Source: Brevundimonas sp. (lineage in GTDB: Bacteria > Pseudomonadota > Alphaproteobacteria > Caulobacterales > Caulobacteraceae). From it: a stretch of 64,000 nt of DNA. Below the pieces are notes generated by a model. The model was not told where the DNA came from and made no database searches. It saw only the letters and a program-made list of their open reading frames with translations. Within the stretch, counting starts at the first letter, position 1. Every line of letters starts with the position of its first letter. Shown piece by piece: positions 8,527-16,327 of the stretch. Both the position numbers and the translations under genes were made by a program. The DNA lies in assembly GCF_003248455.1 (NCBI RefSeq), contig NZ_QFNM01000004.1, forward strand, positions 105,039-169,038, written 5' to 3'.

Positions 8527-9506
8527 GCCGCAGCCCCTGCTCTGATCGGGCCGTCGATCCGGCCCCAGGCCGGGGCGTCGGTGCGGACGGCGGCGCGCAG
8601 CTTGGCCGAGCGGGCGCGGGGATTGGTCGAACGCTCTTCGTCGCCCGCCTCGCGCGCGCCCTTGAACTGCAGGGTGAAGCTGGGCCGGCGCGGATCGACC
8701 GCCATCGGGGCGTGGCGCGAGCCGGCGGGCGCATTGCCGGTGCGTTCGGTCAGGAAGGTCTTGACGATGCGGTCTTCCAACGAGTGGAAGGTCACGACGG
8801 CCAGACGGCCGCCGGGCGCCAGGGTCGCCTCTGCCGCCTCCAGCCCGCGCTCCAGCTCGCCCAGTTCGTCGTTGACCGCGATGCGCAGGGCTTGGAACAC
8901 CCGCGTCGCCGGGTGGATCGGCGCGCCGCGACGACCGCCCAGGGCCTTTTCGACCACCTCGGCCAGATCCAGGGTGCGGGCGAAGGGCTGTTCGACGCGG
9001 CGACGCAGGATTGCGGTCGCCACGCGGCCCGACTGACGCTCTTCGCCATACAGTTTGAAGATGTGGGCCAGGGGGCCGTGGTCCCAGCCGTTGACGATGT
9101 CGGCGGCGGTCGCCCCCTCATCCGACATCCGCATGTCCAGCGGCCCGTCGCGCATGAAGGAGAAGCCGCGCTCGGCCTGGTCCAGCTGCATCGACGAGAC
9201 GCCGATGTCGAACACGGCGCCGTCCAGCCTCGCCTTGCCCGTCTCGGCGAAGGCGTCCGCCAGGCCCGAGAAAGGGGTCCGCACCAGCTGGAACTTGCCG
9301 GGGTAGTCGTTGGCGAGCGCATCGGCGTGCGGCTGGACCGTCGGGTCGCGATCCAGGGCGACGACCTCGGCGCCGGCCTTCAGGATGGCGCGGCTATAGC
9401 CGCCGGCGCCGAAGGTGGCGTCGATCACGACATCGCCGGGCGCGGGCGCCAGGGCCTCGATCACCTCGGGCAGCAGGACGGGGGCGTGGGGAGAAGCGTC
9501 GGTCAC
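8523..9506 (-). CDS. rsmH: 16S rRNA (cytosine-1402 N4) methyltransferase RsmH
   Basis: The start is a GTG at 9506 overlapping the mraZ stop (GTGA). An upstream extension of the frame runs into mraZ and is not real. The 327-residue protein opens with HAPVLLPEVIEAL and has the SAM-binding motif DATFGAGGYSRAIL and the C-terminal VTFHSLEDRIVKTFL signature of the MraW/RsmH family. It methylates C1402 of 16S rRNA. Overlaps on both sides show it is co-transcribed with mraZ and ftsL. Confidence 0.95.
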   Translation of the reverse strand: MTDASPHAPVLLPEVIEALAPAPGDVVIDATFGAGGYSRAILKAGAEVVALDRDPTVQPHADALANDYPGKFQLVRTPFSGLADAFAETGKARLDGAVFDIGVSSMQLDQAERGFSFMRDGPLDMRMSDEGATAADIVNGWDHGPLAHIFKLYGEERQSGRVATAILRRRVEQPFARTLDLAEVVEKALGGRRGAPIHPATRVFQALRIAVNDELGELERGLEAAEATLAPGGRLAVVTFHSLEDRIVKTFLTERTGNAPAGSRHAPMAVDPRRPSFTLQFKGAREAGDEERSTNPRARSAKLRAAVRTDAPAWGRIDGPIRAGAAA

Positions 9507-9979
9507 GATCCGCCCCCCGCCAGCTTCATCTGAGCCGCCAGTTTCAGGGCGCCGATCTGGGCCATGCCGGCCTTGGCCAGCGCACGCTGCTCGGCGCGCC
9601 GGGCCGCCCATTTCTCGCGCGACCAGATCTGGAACCGGTCGTTCAGGCCGACGATGACGACGGTGTCGCCCAACCCGGCTTCGGCGCACAGGGCTTCCGG
9701 CAAGGTGATCCGACCGCCCGCGTCGTAGGACAGACGCACCTGCTCGCCCATCACCTGCCACTCCAGCGCGGACCGCTCCTCCGACCCGAACGGCAGGGCC
9801 TCGATCATCTCGGCATAGACGGCGAACAGCCGGTCCCCGCCCGCTTCCAGGCAGTCCGCCTCGATGGAGGGGAAGATGAAGACGCCGCCTGCGGCGCCGT
9901 TCTCGGTCGTGCGGAAATCGTTGGGGATCAGGAGACGGCGCTTGCCGTCCAGCTGCTTCTCGTAGGTGGAGAGAAACAC
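9503..9979 (-). CDS. mraZ: Transcriptional regulator MraZ
   Basis: 158-residue DNA-binding protein with two SpoVT/AbrB-like repeats, the first around LDGKRRLLIPNDFR and the second around LSYDAGGRITLPEALC. The start codon is GTG. MraZ is the first gene of dcw clusters and in E. coli represses its own operon by binding TGGGN repeats. Four such boxes lie 88-122 bp upstream here, which supports autoregulation. Confidence 0.94.
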   Translation of the reverse strand: MFLSTYEKQLDGKRRLLIPNDFRTTENGAAGGVFIFPSIEADCLEAGGDRLFAVYAEMIEALPFGSEERSALEWQVMGEQVRLSYDAGGRITLPEALCAEAGLGDTVVIVGLNDRFQIWSREKWAARRAEQRALAKAGMAQIGALKLAAQMKLAGGGS

Positions 9980-10066
9980 GCCCTGCCCAATCGAGCCCTT
10001 CGGCCCGTCCCTAGATGCCTTGGCGAACGCCCGCCGCGCCCGCCTCTCAGCCCCAAATCATGAAGC

Positions 10067-10101
10067 TGGGATAGCATGGGATGAAATGGGCCTCAATGGG
10101 A
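10067..10101 (+). promoter_or_regulatory. MraZ operator: four TGGGN boxes at exact 10-bp spacing
   Basis: TGGGA (10067), TGGGA (10077), TGGGC (10087) and TGGGA (10097) are direct repeats with 5-base spacers, the arrangement described for MraZ binding in E. coli, where three boxes are reported. The boxes read on the strand opposite to mraZ transcription. I could not confirm whether that matches the usual orientation. Confidence 0.75.
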
Positions 10102-10114
10102 TCGAAGCCCAGAT

Positions 10115-10129
10115 TTAACCATGTTTTGA
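10115..10129. promoter_or_regulatory. Candidate CtrA binding site upstream of mraZ
   Basis: TTAA-N7-TTGA differs by one base from the CtrA consensus TTAA-N7-TTAA of Caulobacterales. It lies next to the MraZ boxes, so it could link the cell-wall cluster to the cell cycle. One imperfect match in a GC-rich genome is suggestive only. Confidence 0.35.
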
Positions 10130-10293
10130 CGTGTGACGACTTGAGCACGCCCGCCAAGCCAGAACATACATGGAACAAACGAAGTATTCACAGGCTGTGA
10201 GCGGTTCTAACCTTTCCAGAACAGACAAGAAGTTAACGGGCGACCCCCTGTGCACGTCCCGTCAGAACGCTGAAATGCGGGGATAATCCGGCA

Positions 10294-10331
10294 GCCGACC
10301 CAGCGACGTGCAAGACGATCGCTGGGTCGGC
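10294..10331. other. Perfect 13-bp hairpin downstream of rnpB
   Basis: gccgacccagcga (10294-10306) and tcgctgggtcggc (10319-10331) form a perfect stem with a 12-base loop. No T-tract follows on either strand, so it is not a simple intrinsic terminator. Its role is unknown. Confidence 0.6.
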
Positions 10332-10390
10332 GGGCGAGGCGCCCTGTCCGCAGGCCCCGAGCAGGCGGAAAGCCGAAAGGCGATAAAAAA

Positions 10391-10791
10391 TGCCAGACGG
10401 CCTGTAAGCCGGGTTTTGTTCCGCCCCTTGCCGAAGCACGAGACGGCGACGATCATTCCTCTGGACCGACCATTGCTGATCGGTTCTCGCGACCTACCCG
10501 GACATCTGGGGCGGTGAGCCCTGCGAAACAGGACGAATCCTGTCCCGCGCGATGTCCCTATTTGGTCTTGCTCCAGGCGGGGCTTGCCATGCCGTCCCTG
10601 TCGCCAGGTCCGCGGTGGGCTCTTACCCCACCCTTTCACCCTTGCCGCCCGCGAACGGGAGGCGGTTTGCTTTCTGTGGCGCTATCCCTCGGGTCGCCCC
10701 GGGCGGAAGTTATCCGCCGCCTTTTCACCGTGGAGCCCGGACTTTCCTCGACGGACGCGAAGTCCGCCGCGACCGCCCGGCCGTCTGCGCC
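10391..10791 (-). ncRNA. rnpB: RNase P RNA, bacterial type A
   Basis: On the minus strand the region shows the universal rnpB blocks: gaggaaagtccgggctcc near the 5' end, gataac and acagaa in the middle, a ggtaagagcccaccg-like segment, and aacaaaacccggcttac at the 3' end. The ends gcagacggcc and ggccgtctg pair to form helix P1, and a run of six U follows. The transcript processes the 5' ends of tRNA precursors with RnpA. Ends are estimated from P1 and may be off by a few bases. Confidence 0.93.
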
Positions 10792-10846
10792 GAGGTCAAC
10801 CTCGCGCCGGCCCTCGGTGGGCGAATGACGAAATCTCAAACGCCTC

Positions 10847-10876
10847 TTGCAAAACGGACACCGTTGTCCATTTAAG
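10847..10876 (+). promoter_or_regulatory. Promoter and palindromic operator of the tetR-efflux operon
   Basis: A -35-like TTGCAA (10847-10852), a 17-base spacer and a -10-like ATTTAA (10870-10875) fit a sigma-70 promoter. The spacer contains the palindrome GGACA-N4-TGTCC (10856-10869), well placed for repression by the TetR protein encoded next. The predicted start point is only a few bases from the ATG at 10886, so the mRNA may be leaderless. Confidence 0.5.
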
Positions 10877-10885
10877 CGCGACATC

Positions 10886-11461
10886 ATGTCGCGCCCCGCC
10901 TCCAAATCCGTCCGCAAGGACGCCGCCCACAACCACGCAGCCCTGCTGGAGGCCGCGCGCGAGGTGCTGTCCGAACAAGGGCTGGACGCGCCGCTGGACC
11001 TGATCGCGGAAAAGGCCGGGGTCGGACGCGGGACCCTGTATCGGCATTTCGCCGACCGCAGCGAACTGGCCCTGGCCGTTCTGGAAGCCGATGTCGCGGA
11101 CCTGGGCCGCCGCACCGAGGAACAGGGCGACGATCCGGCCGTCTTCTTCTGGTTCTTGGACCGGCTGGCCGAGGACATGGTGCGCAACGCCGGCCTGGCG
11201 GGGGTGGTGCGGAACGTGCGCTCGCCCGACGCGCTTACCCCCCTGCGGCAGAGCTTGATGCAGGCGGGCGCCGCGCCGTTGAAGCGGGCCCAGGCGGCCG
11301 GCCTGGTCAGAGGGGATTTGCGGCCGATGGACATTCGTCTGATCGCCACGCTGCTAGGCGCCGGTTTCCAGGGCGCGGACGCAGCCGAGCGCCAGGCGGT
11401 GTCGCGACGCACCCGCGCCATCATCCTGGACGGGCTGAGGCCCCGCGCGGGGGCCTGCTGA
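10886..11461 (+). CDS. TetR/AcrR family transcriptional regulator
   Basis: 191-residue repressor with an N-terminal helix-turn-helix (LIAEKAGVGRGTLYRHFADRSEL) and a variable ligand-binding C-terminal domain. The ATG at 10886 is preferred over a TTG at 10847, because the TTG lies in the predicted -35 box. There is no Shine-Dalgarno, consistent with a leaderless transcript. The stop overlaps the ATG of the following efflux transporter (TGATG), so it very likely controls that operon in response to the exported compounds. Confidence 0.88.
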   Translation: MSRPASKSVRKDAAHNHAALLEAAREVLSEQGLDAPLDLIAEKAGVGRGTLYRHFADRSELALAVLEADVADLGRRTEEQGDDPAVFFWFLDRLAEDMVRNAGLAGVVRNVRSPDALTPLRQSLMQAGAAPLKRAQAAGLVRGDLRPMDIRLIATLLGAGFQGADAAERQAVSRRTRAIILDGLRPRAGAC

Positions 11462-13164
11462 TGGCGCGCGTCGACCGTCATTGGCACCTGCCGTGGGACC
11501 AGTATGTCGCCACGTTGAAGCCGCACGAACTGCCCGCCCTGCCCGGCTCGCCCGCCACGCCGGACCATCCGGCCTGGCTGAGGGTGCAATACGCCCTGAC
11601 CGGCGTCCTGGTGGCCATGGTCGGCGCCCTGGGCAATGCGGCCGTCACCGCCAACATCGCCAATCTGCAGGGCTCGCTGGGGATCACCCTGACCGAGGCG
11701 GCGTGGCTGCCGGTCGTCTTCGTGATGACCAACGCCTGCATGAACCTGATCCTGGTCAAGTTCCGCCAGCAGTACGGGCTTCGCCTGTTCACCCAGATTT
11801 GCCTGGGGGCGTTCGTGGCCACCTGCGCAGCGCACCTGCTGGTCGACAACTACGAATCCACCCTGGTCGTGCGCGCGGCGGCCGGCATGGCGGCGGCGGG
11901 CCTGAGCAGCCTGGGCTTCCTCTATATGATCCAGGCCTTCCCGGCCAAACACCGCCTGAAGGGGCTGGTGATCGGGATCGGCCTGGCCAGTTTCGCCGTG
12001 CCGCTGGCGCGCCTGGTCATGCCGACCCTGCTGCAGTTGAACGACTGGAAGGCCTTCTACACCTTCGAACTGGGCATGGCGCTCCTGGCCTTGGCGGCCG
12101 TGCAGGTGCTGCATCTGCCGCCATCCGAGCGGCTGAAGCTGTTCGAGCCGCTGGATTTCGTCACCTTCGCCCTGTTCGCGCCGGGCGTCGCCCTGCTGGC
12201 GGCGGTGCTGGGGCTAGGCCGGATCGTCTGGTGGACGGAAGCGGCCTGGATCGGCTGGGCGCTGGTCGGCTCCATCGTGCTGCTGACGGTCGCCCTGGTG
12301 ATCGAGCACAACCGCGCCAATCCGCTGATCAACACCCGCTGGCTGACGGGCCGGGACGTGCTGCGCCTGTTCGGGGCGATCATCCTGATCCGCGTCACCC
12401 TGTCGGAACAGACCTCGGGGGCCGTGGGGTTCCTGAGCGTCGTGGGCCTGGGGCAGGACCAGCTTCATGGCCTGTTCCTGCTGATCCTTTTGTCGATGAT
12501 CGCGGGCACGGCGGTCAGCGCCCTGACGCTGAACATGACCAAGCTGCACAAGCCCATCGCCATCGCCTTGGGGCTGATCGCCATCGGCGCCTTCATCGAC
12601 AGCCACGCGACCATACTGACGCGCCCGGCCCAGCTTTATTTCAGCCAGGCCCTGGTCGCCTTCGCCTCGGCCATGTTCGTCGGCCCGGCCCTGCTGATCG
12701 GCGTGGGCCGGGTGCTGCAGACCAATCCGCGCAACCTGATCAGCTTCATCGTCATGTTCAGCGTGCTGCAGAACGTGGGCGGCCTGGCCGGCTCGGCCCT
12801 GGTCGGCACGATCCAGGTCCTGCGCGAGAAGTTCCATTCCAACGAACTGGCGGCCGGGATCAGCGCCGTCGACCCGCTGGTCAGCCAGCGCCTGGCCCAG
12901 CTGTCCGGCGCCTACGCCCACGTCATCGCCGATCCCGCCCTTCTGAAGGCCGAGGGCGTGGCCATGCTGAGCCGCCAGGTGACGCAGCAGGCCAACATCC
13001 TGGCCTACAACGACGTCTTTCTGATCGTTTCCGTCATCGCCGCCCTGGGCTGCGCCTGGGTGACGGCCATCCATCTTCGCCCCCGTTTCAAGGCCCGCAA
13101 ACAAGCGCGCCGCGACGCCCGGCTGGCTGAGCGGCAGGCCGCAGCCGCCGCCGCCGTCGATTGA
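11461..13164 (+). CDS. DHA2-family (EmrB-like) MFS multidrug exporter
   Basis: 567-residue inner-membrane protein with about 14 hydrophobic helices, the size and topology of drug:H+ antiporter family 2. The helix-1 region (GALGNAAVTANIANLQGSLGI) and the following helix resemble EmrB and fusaric-acid-type exporters. It is translationally coupled to the TetR gene before it and is followed 21 bp later by its membrane fusion partner. The substrate cannot be told from sequence. Confidence 0.85.
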   Translation: MARVDRHWHLPWDQYVATLKPHELPALPGSPATPDHPAWLRVQYALTGVLVAMVGALGNAAVTANIANLQGSLGITLTEAAWLPVVFVMTNACMNLILVKFRQQYGLRLFTQICLGAFVATCAAHLLVDNYESTLVVRAAAGMAAAGLSSLGFLYMIQAFPAKHRLKGLVIGIGLASFAVPLARLVMPTLLQLNDWKAFYTFELGMALLALAAVQVLHLPPSERLKLFEPLDFVTFALFAPGVALLAAVLGLGRIVWWTEAAWIGWALVGSIVLLTVALVIEHNRANPLINTRWLTGRDVLRLFGAIILIRVTLSEQTSGAVGFLSVVGLGQDQLHGLFLLILLSMIAGTAVSALTLNMTKLHKPIAIALGLIAIGAFIDSHATILTRPAQLYFSQALVAFASAMFVGPALLIGVGRVLQTNPRNLISFIVMFSVLQNVGGLAGSALVGTIQVLREKFHSNELAAGISAVDPLVSQRLAQLSGAYAHVIADPALLKAEGVAMLSRQVTQQANILAYNDVFLIVSVIAALGCAWVTAIHLRPRFKARKQARRDARLAERQAAAAAAVD

Positions 13165-13185
13165 ATTTCGAAAGCTGACCCCGCC

Positions 13186-14280
13186 ATGACCGACACCGCC
13201 GCCCCCGCACCCGCTCCCGCCGCCCCCCAGGCCGCGCCCGCGCCTGAACCGAAGAAGCGCGTGCTGTGGTCGGTGATCGCGGCCTGCGTGGCGGTGGCGG
13301 CCGTCGGCCTGGTGCTTTACGCTTGGCAGTTGCCGCCCTTCACCGGCCATATCCAGCGGACCGACAACGCCTATGTGCGCGGCCAGGTGACGCTGATCAG
13401 CCCGCAGGTCAGCGGCTATGTCACCGACGTTCCGGTCCAGGACTTTCAGATGGTGCGACAGGGCCAGTTGCTGGCCCAGGTCGACGACCGCATCTATCGC
13501 CAGCGGCTGGAGCAGGCCGAGGCCAACCTGCACTCGGCCGAGGCGGCCCTGTCCAACTCTACCCAGACCCAGGCGTCGGCGCGCGGATCGGTGGCCCAGC
13601 AGCGCGCCTCCATCGCCGCCGCCGAGGCGACCCTGACCCGCGCCCAGGCCGACGCCGATCGCGCCCGCACCCTGAAGGCCGGCGGCTGGGTGTCGCAATC
13701 CAATGTCGACATCGCCGAGGCCGCCCTGCGCAGCGCCCAGGCCCAACTCGCCCAGGCCCGCGCCGCCGAGGGCATCGCCCAGACCGGCGTCGCCTCCGCC
13801 GTCGTCGGTCGCGACAGCCTGGCCGCCGCCGTGGAGAATGCGCGCGCCGCCGTGCGCCTGGCCCAGATCGACCTGGCCAACACCCGCATCGTCGCCCCCC
13901 GCCCCGGTCGTCTGAGCGAGGTCGGCGTGCGCCAGGGCCAGTATGTCACCGCCGGCACCCAGCTGATGGGCCTGGTGCCCGACGTGGTCTGGGTCACGGC
14001 CAATATGAAGGAGACGCAGATGCGCGACATCCGCGTCGGCCAGCCCGTGATCCTCACCGTCGACGCCCTGGGCGGCCAGCGCCTGACCGGCCGGGTCGAG
14101 CGCATCGCCCCGGCCGCCGGGTCCGAATTCAGCGTCATCCGTCCCGACAACGCCACCGGCAACTTCACCAAGGTCGCCCAGCGCATCCCCGTGCGCATCC
14201 GTATCGACCCCGGTCAGGCCGCCGCCCAGCGCCTGGCGCCGGGAATGTCGGTGGTGGCCAGGGTGAACACGGCGGGCTGA
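13186..14280 (+). CDS. HlyD/EmrA-family membrane fusion protein
   Basis: 364 residues. It has an Ala/Pro-rich cytoplasmic head, a single anchor helix at about residues 27-47, then the periplasmic part: a biotinyl-lipoyl-like half (IQRTDNAYVRGQVTLISPQV), a long alpha-helical hairpin rich in Ala, Gln and Glu, and a beta-barrel domain (RPGRLSEVGVRQGQYV). It should bridge the DHA2 pump and an outer-membrane channel. No outer-membrane channel gene follows on this strand. The one at 14894 belongs to the opposite operon but could be shared. Confidence 0.88.
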   Translation: MTDTAAPAPAPAAPQAAPAPEPKKRVLWSVIAACVAVAAVGLVLYAWQLPPFTGHIQRTDNAYVRGQVTLISPQVSGYVTDVPVQDFQMVRQGQLLAQVDDRIYRQRLEQAEANLHSAEAALSNSTQTQASARGSVAQQRASIAAAEATLTRAQADADRARTLKAGGWVSQSNVDIAEAALRSAQAQLAQARAAEGIAQTGVASAVVGRDSLAAAVENARAAVRLAQIDLANTRIVAPRPGRLSEVGVRQGQYVTAGTQLMGLVPDVVWVTANMKETQMRDIRVGQPVILTVDALGGQRLTGRVERIAPAAGSEFSVIRPDNATGNFTKVAQRIPVRIRIDPGQAAAQRLAPGMSVVARVNTAG

Positions 14281-14344
14281 ACGGCGGCCCGACGGAACGG
14301 GATCGGCCGCGCCGCGCTCCTCTTTCGAAAATCAGGAGCGCATC

Positions 14345-14521
14345 ATGGACCGCCAACAGACCGAAGGCCGCGAAAAGAACGGAGCCGACCCCGCCGGCAA
14401 GCCAGACCCCGCCACGTCGGACAAGGCCGTAAAGGCCGTAGGCGAGGCCGAACAGCAGAGCGCCGGCCCGGACGGCCCGGATGCATCGGCCGTCGGCGAA
14501 ACCTTCAAGCGCAAACCCTAG
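14345..14521 (+). CDS. Small hydrophilic protein of unknown function, 58 residues
   Basis: The ATG is preceded by a good Shine-Dalgarno (aggag at 14334-14338, 6 bases before the start). The product is acidic, rich in Ala, Gly, Pro, Asp and Lys, has no hydrophobic segment and ends ...GETFKRKP. It is probably disordered. It lies 64 bp after the HlyD gene and could be the last gene of that operon. No family is recognised. Confidence 0.5.
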   Translation: MDRQQTEGREKNGADPAGKPDPATSDKAVKAVGEAEQQSAGPDGPDASAVGETFKRKP

Positions 14522-14534
14522 CGGCGGTCAGCAG

Positions 14535-14744
14535 CTAGGCGGCCCTGCGCCGCATCGACAGGCGCGCCGCCAGCAGATGGGCGTCATGGGCGCGCATCCG
14601 CTCGAAGTTGCCCAGGCCCAGGGCCAGGGCGCGCAGGATCTCGGCCTGACGGATCTGCTCGGGGCAGGCCGGCAGCGACGGCTCGGCCCGCGCCAGTTCG
14701 GCGTCCAGTTCGGCCATCATATCGGCCAGTATCGCATCGTTCAT
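14535..14744 (-). CDS. Small hypothetical protein, 69 residues
   Basis: The chosen ATG has a strong Shine-Dalgarno (ggagg) about 6 bases upstream. In-frame upstream starts give a basic, implausible extension. The product starts MNDAILADMMAELDAE and is predicted helical, with an acidic first half and an Arg-rich end (LSMRRRAA). It converges on the 58-residue gene. The function is not recognised. Confidence 0.5.
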   Translation of the reverse strand: MNDAILADMMAELDAELARAEPSLPACPEQIRQAEILRALALGLGNFERMRAHDAHLLAARLSMRRRAA

Positions 14745-14837
14745 CTGATCCTCCATCGCGCCACGACCGCAGAGGCGTTTAGAGCACGAACGGAACAAAA
14801 GCGGAACACCAGAGACGGCGCCGATTGTGGACGAACG

Positions 14838-14870
14838 AAAAAGGGCCGGGCGACGCATCGCCCGGCCCCT
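14838..14870 (-). terminator. Intrinsic terminator of the acrAB-outer membrane operon
   Basis: gggccgggcga (14843-14853) and tcgcccggccc (14858-14868) form a perfect 11-bp stem with a 4-base loop. On the minus strand it is followed by TTTTT. It lies 24 bp after the efflux lipoprotein stop. Confidence 0.85.
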
Positions 14871-14893
14871 TTGATCGGTAGATCGCGCCAGCG

Positions 14894-16327
14894 TCAGCCG
14901 TCGGCCTGCCAGCCGCCGGCCAGAGCGCGGAACAGGGCGATCTGGTAGGTGGTGACAAGAGCGTCCGACTGGGCCAACGCCGCCTCGGCCGCCGCCTGGG
15001 TGCGCTCGGCGTCCAGCACCAGCAGAAAGCTGTCGGCCCCGGCGTTGAAGCGCTGCCGCGACAATTCGGCGGCGCGGGCCGCCTGGTCGCGCGCCTCGGT
15101 CAGGGCCGCGCGGCGGTCCAGCTCGTTGGCGTAGTTGGAAAGCGCCGTCTCGGTTTCCTGAAGCGCCGTCAGAACCGTCTGGTCGAAGGTCGCCAGCGCC
15201 GCGTCGGAACGGGCGCCGGCGGCCCTGATCTGGGCGCGGGCGGCGAAGACGTTGGGGAAGGACCAGCTGATCAGCGGGCCGAAGCTGAAGCGGAAGTTCT
15301 GGTCGTCGCCCAACTCGCCCGAGTCCAGCGCGGTCGAGCCGTAGGACCCGCCCAGGCTGATCTGCGGAAACAGATTGGCGGTGGCCACGTTCACGCGGGC
15401 GGCGGCGGCGGCCAGTTCGGCCTCGGCCTGGCGCACGTCGGGGCGACGCGCCAACAGGGCCGCGCCGTCGCCGACCGGGATGGGCTGGCTGAGCTGGGGC
15501 GGCCGGACGCAGGCGGCCGCGGCCTGGCTGGCCTCGGCCGGGGTGCGGCCGATCAGGGTGGACAGGCGGAACAGCGCCTCGTTGCGAGCCGCGCGCAGGG
15601 TCGGCAGCGTCGCCGCCGTCTGGGCCACGGCCGCGCGGGCGCCGGCCACGTCCAGCCCCGTTCCTGCACCGCCGTCCAGCAGGGTCTGGGTCAGATTGGC
15701 GGTGTTGCGTTGCAGCTCAAGCGTCCGCTCGGCCACCGCGATCTGGGCGTTGGCCGAGCAGGCGTCGGCATAGGCGCGGGCCGTTTCGGCCGCGACCGTC
15801 ACCTGGACCGTGGCCAGGGCGGCCTCGGCGGCGCGGGCGTCGGCGCGGGCGGCGCGGATGGTTGATTCCACCCGGCCGAACAGATCGACCTCGTAGGCCG
15901 CCTGCACGCCCACGTCGTAGGTGTCGATCTCGGGAGCCTCTTCGCCGGCCGGCAACCCCTGGACCGTGGCGGCCGAGGCGCGGCTGCGCTGGGCCTGGGC
16001 GCTGGTGGTCGTGGTGGGGAAGCGGCCGACGCGCGCCTCCGACAGCGACGCCCGCACCGCGCGCAGATTGGCGAAGGCCGCCTCCAACTGGTTGTTCTCG
16101 GCGAAGGCCTGCTGGATCAGGGCGTCCAGCTGCGGATCGTCGTAAAGCCGCCACCAGTCGTCGCGCGCCGCAGCGGTCGAGACGACGGGGCTGGTCGAGC
16201 CGACGAAGGCGCCGGTTCCGGCCGTCGGCAAGTCCGCCGGCGGCGCCTTCGGCCCGACCGCGCAGGCGGCCACGAGGGCGCTGGACGCCGCGGCGCCCAG
16301 AAGGCTGAGGGTTCGATTGCGGCTCAT
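14894..16327 (-). CDS. NodT/OprM-family RND efflux outer membrane lipoprotein
   Basis: 477 residues. The signal peptide ends in a lipobox (LVAAC) with Cys near residue 22, so the mature protein is lipid-anchored. Two repeated TolC-type outer-membrane efflux domains follow, with long helices rich in Ala, Gln and Arg. It forms the exit duct for the RND pump encoded upstream. Its start touches the last base of the pump gene's stop codon, so the three genes form one operon closed by the terminator downstream. Confidence 0.92.
   Translation of the reverse strand: MSRNRTLSLLGAAASSALVAACAVGPKAPPADLPTAGTGAFVGSTSPVVSTAAARDDWWRLYDDPQLDALIQQAFAENNQLEAAFANLRAVRASLSEARVGRFPTTTTSAQAQRSRASAATVQGLPAGEEAPEIDTYDVGVQAAYEVDLFGRVESTIRAARADARAAEAALATVQVTVAAETARAYADACSANAQIAVAERTLELQRNTANLTQTLLDGGAGTGLDVAGARAAVAQTAATLPTLRAARNEALFRLSTLIGRTPAEASQAAAACVRPPQLSQPIPVGDGAALLARRPDVRQAEAELAAAAARVNVATANLFPQISLGGSYGSTALDSGELGDDQNFRFSFGPLISWSFPNVFAARAQIRAAGARSDAALATFDQTVLTALQETETALSNYANELDRRAALTEARDQAARAAELSRQRFNAGADSFLLVLDAERTQAAAEAALAQSDALVTTYQIALFRALAGGWQADG

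Larger units (their letters stand above)
9980..10390. other. Intergenic control region between mraZ and rnpB
   Basis: No gene is supported in these 411 bases. They hold the MraZ-type box array (10067-10101), a CtrA-like site (10115-10129), an inverted repeat gttct-N9-agaac near 10205, a perfect 13-bp hairpin (10294-10306 with 10319-10331) and an A-run at 10384-10389, which is the T-tract just after the RNase P RNA. Small open frames here overlap structured RNA and look accidental. Confidence 0.7.

Noticed and set aside
10205..10223. Inverted repeat gttct-N9-agaac as a possible LexA site
   Set aside because: The alphaproteobacterial LexA box is a direct repeat GTTC-N7-GTTC. This is inverted with different spacing.
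10262..11047. Several small frames around 10.3-11.0 kb
   Set aside because: Most overlap the RNase P RNA. The structured RNA explains the region better and no frame has a ribosome site.
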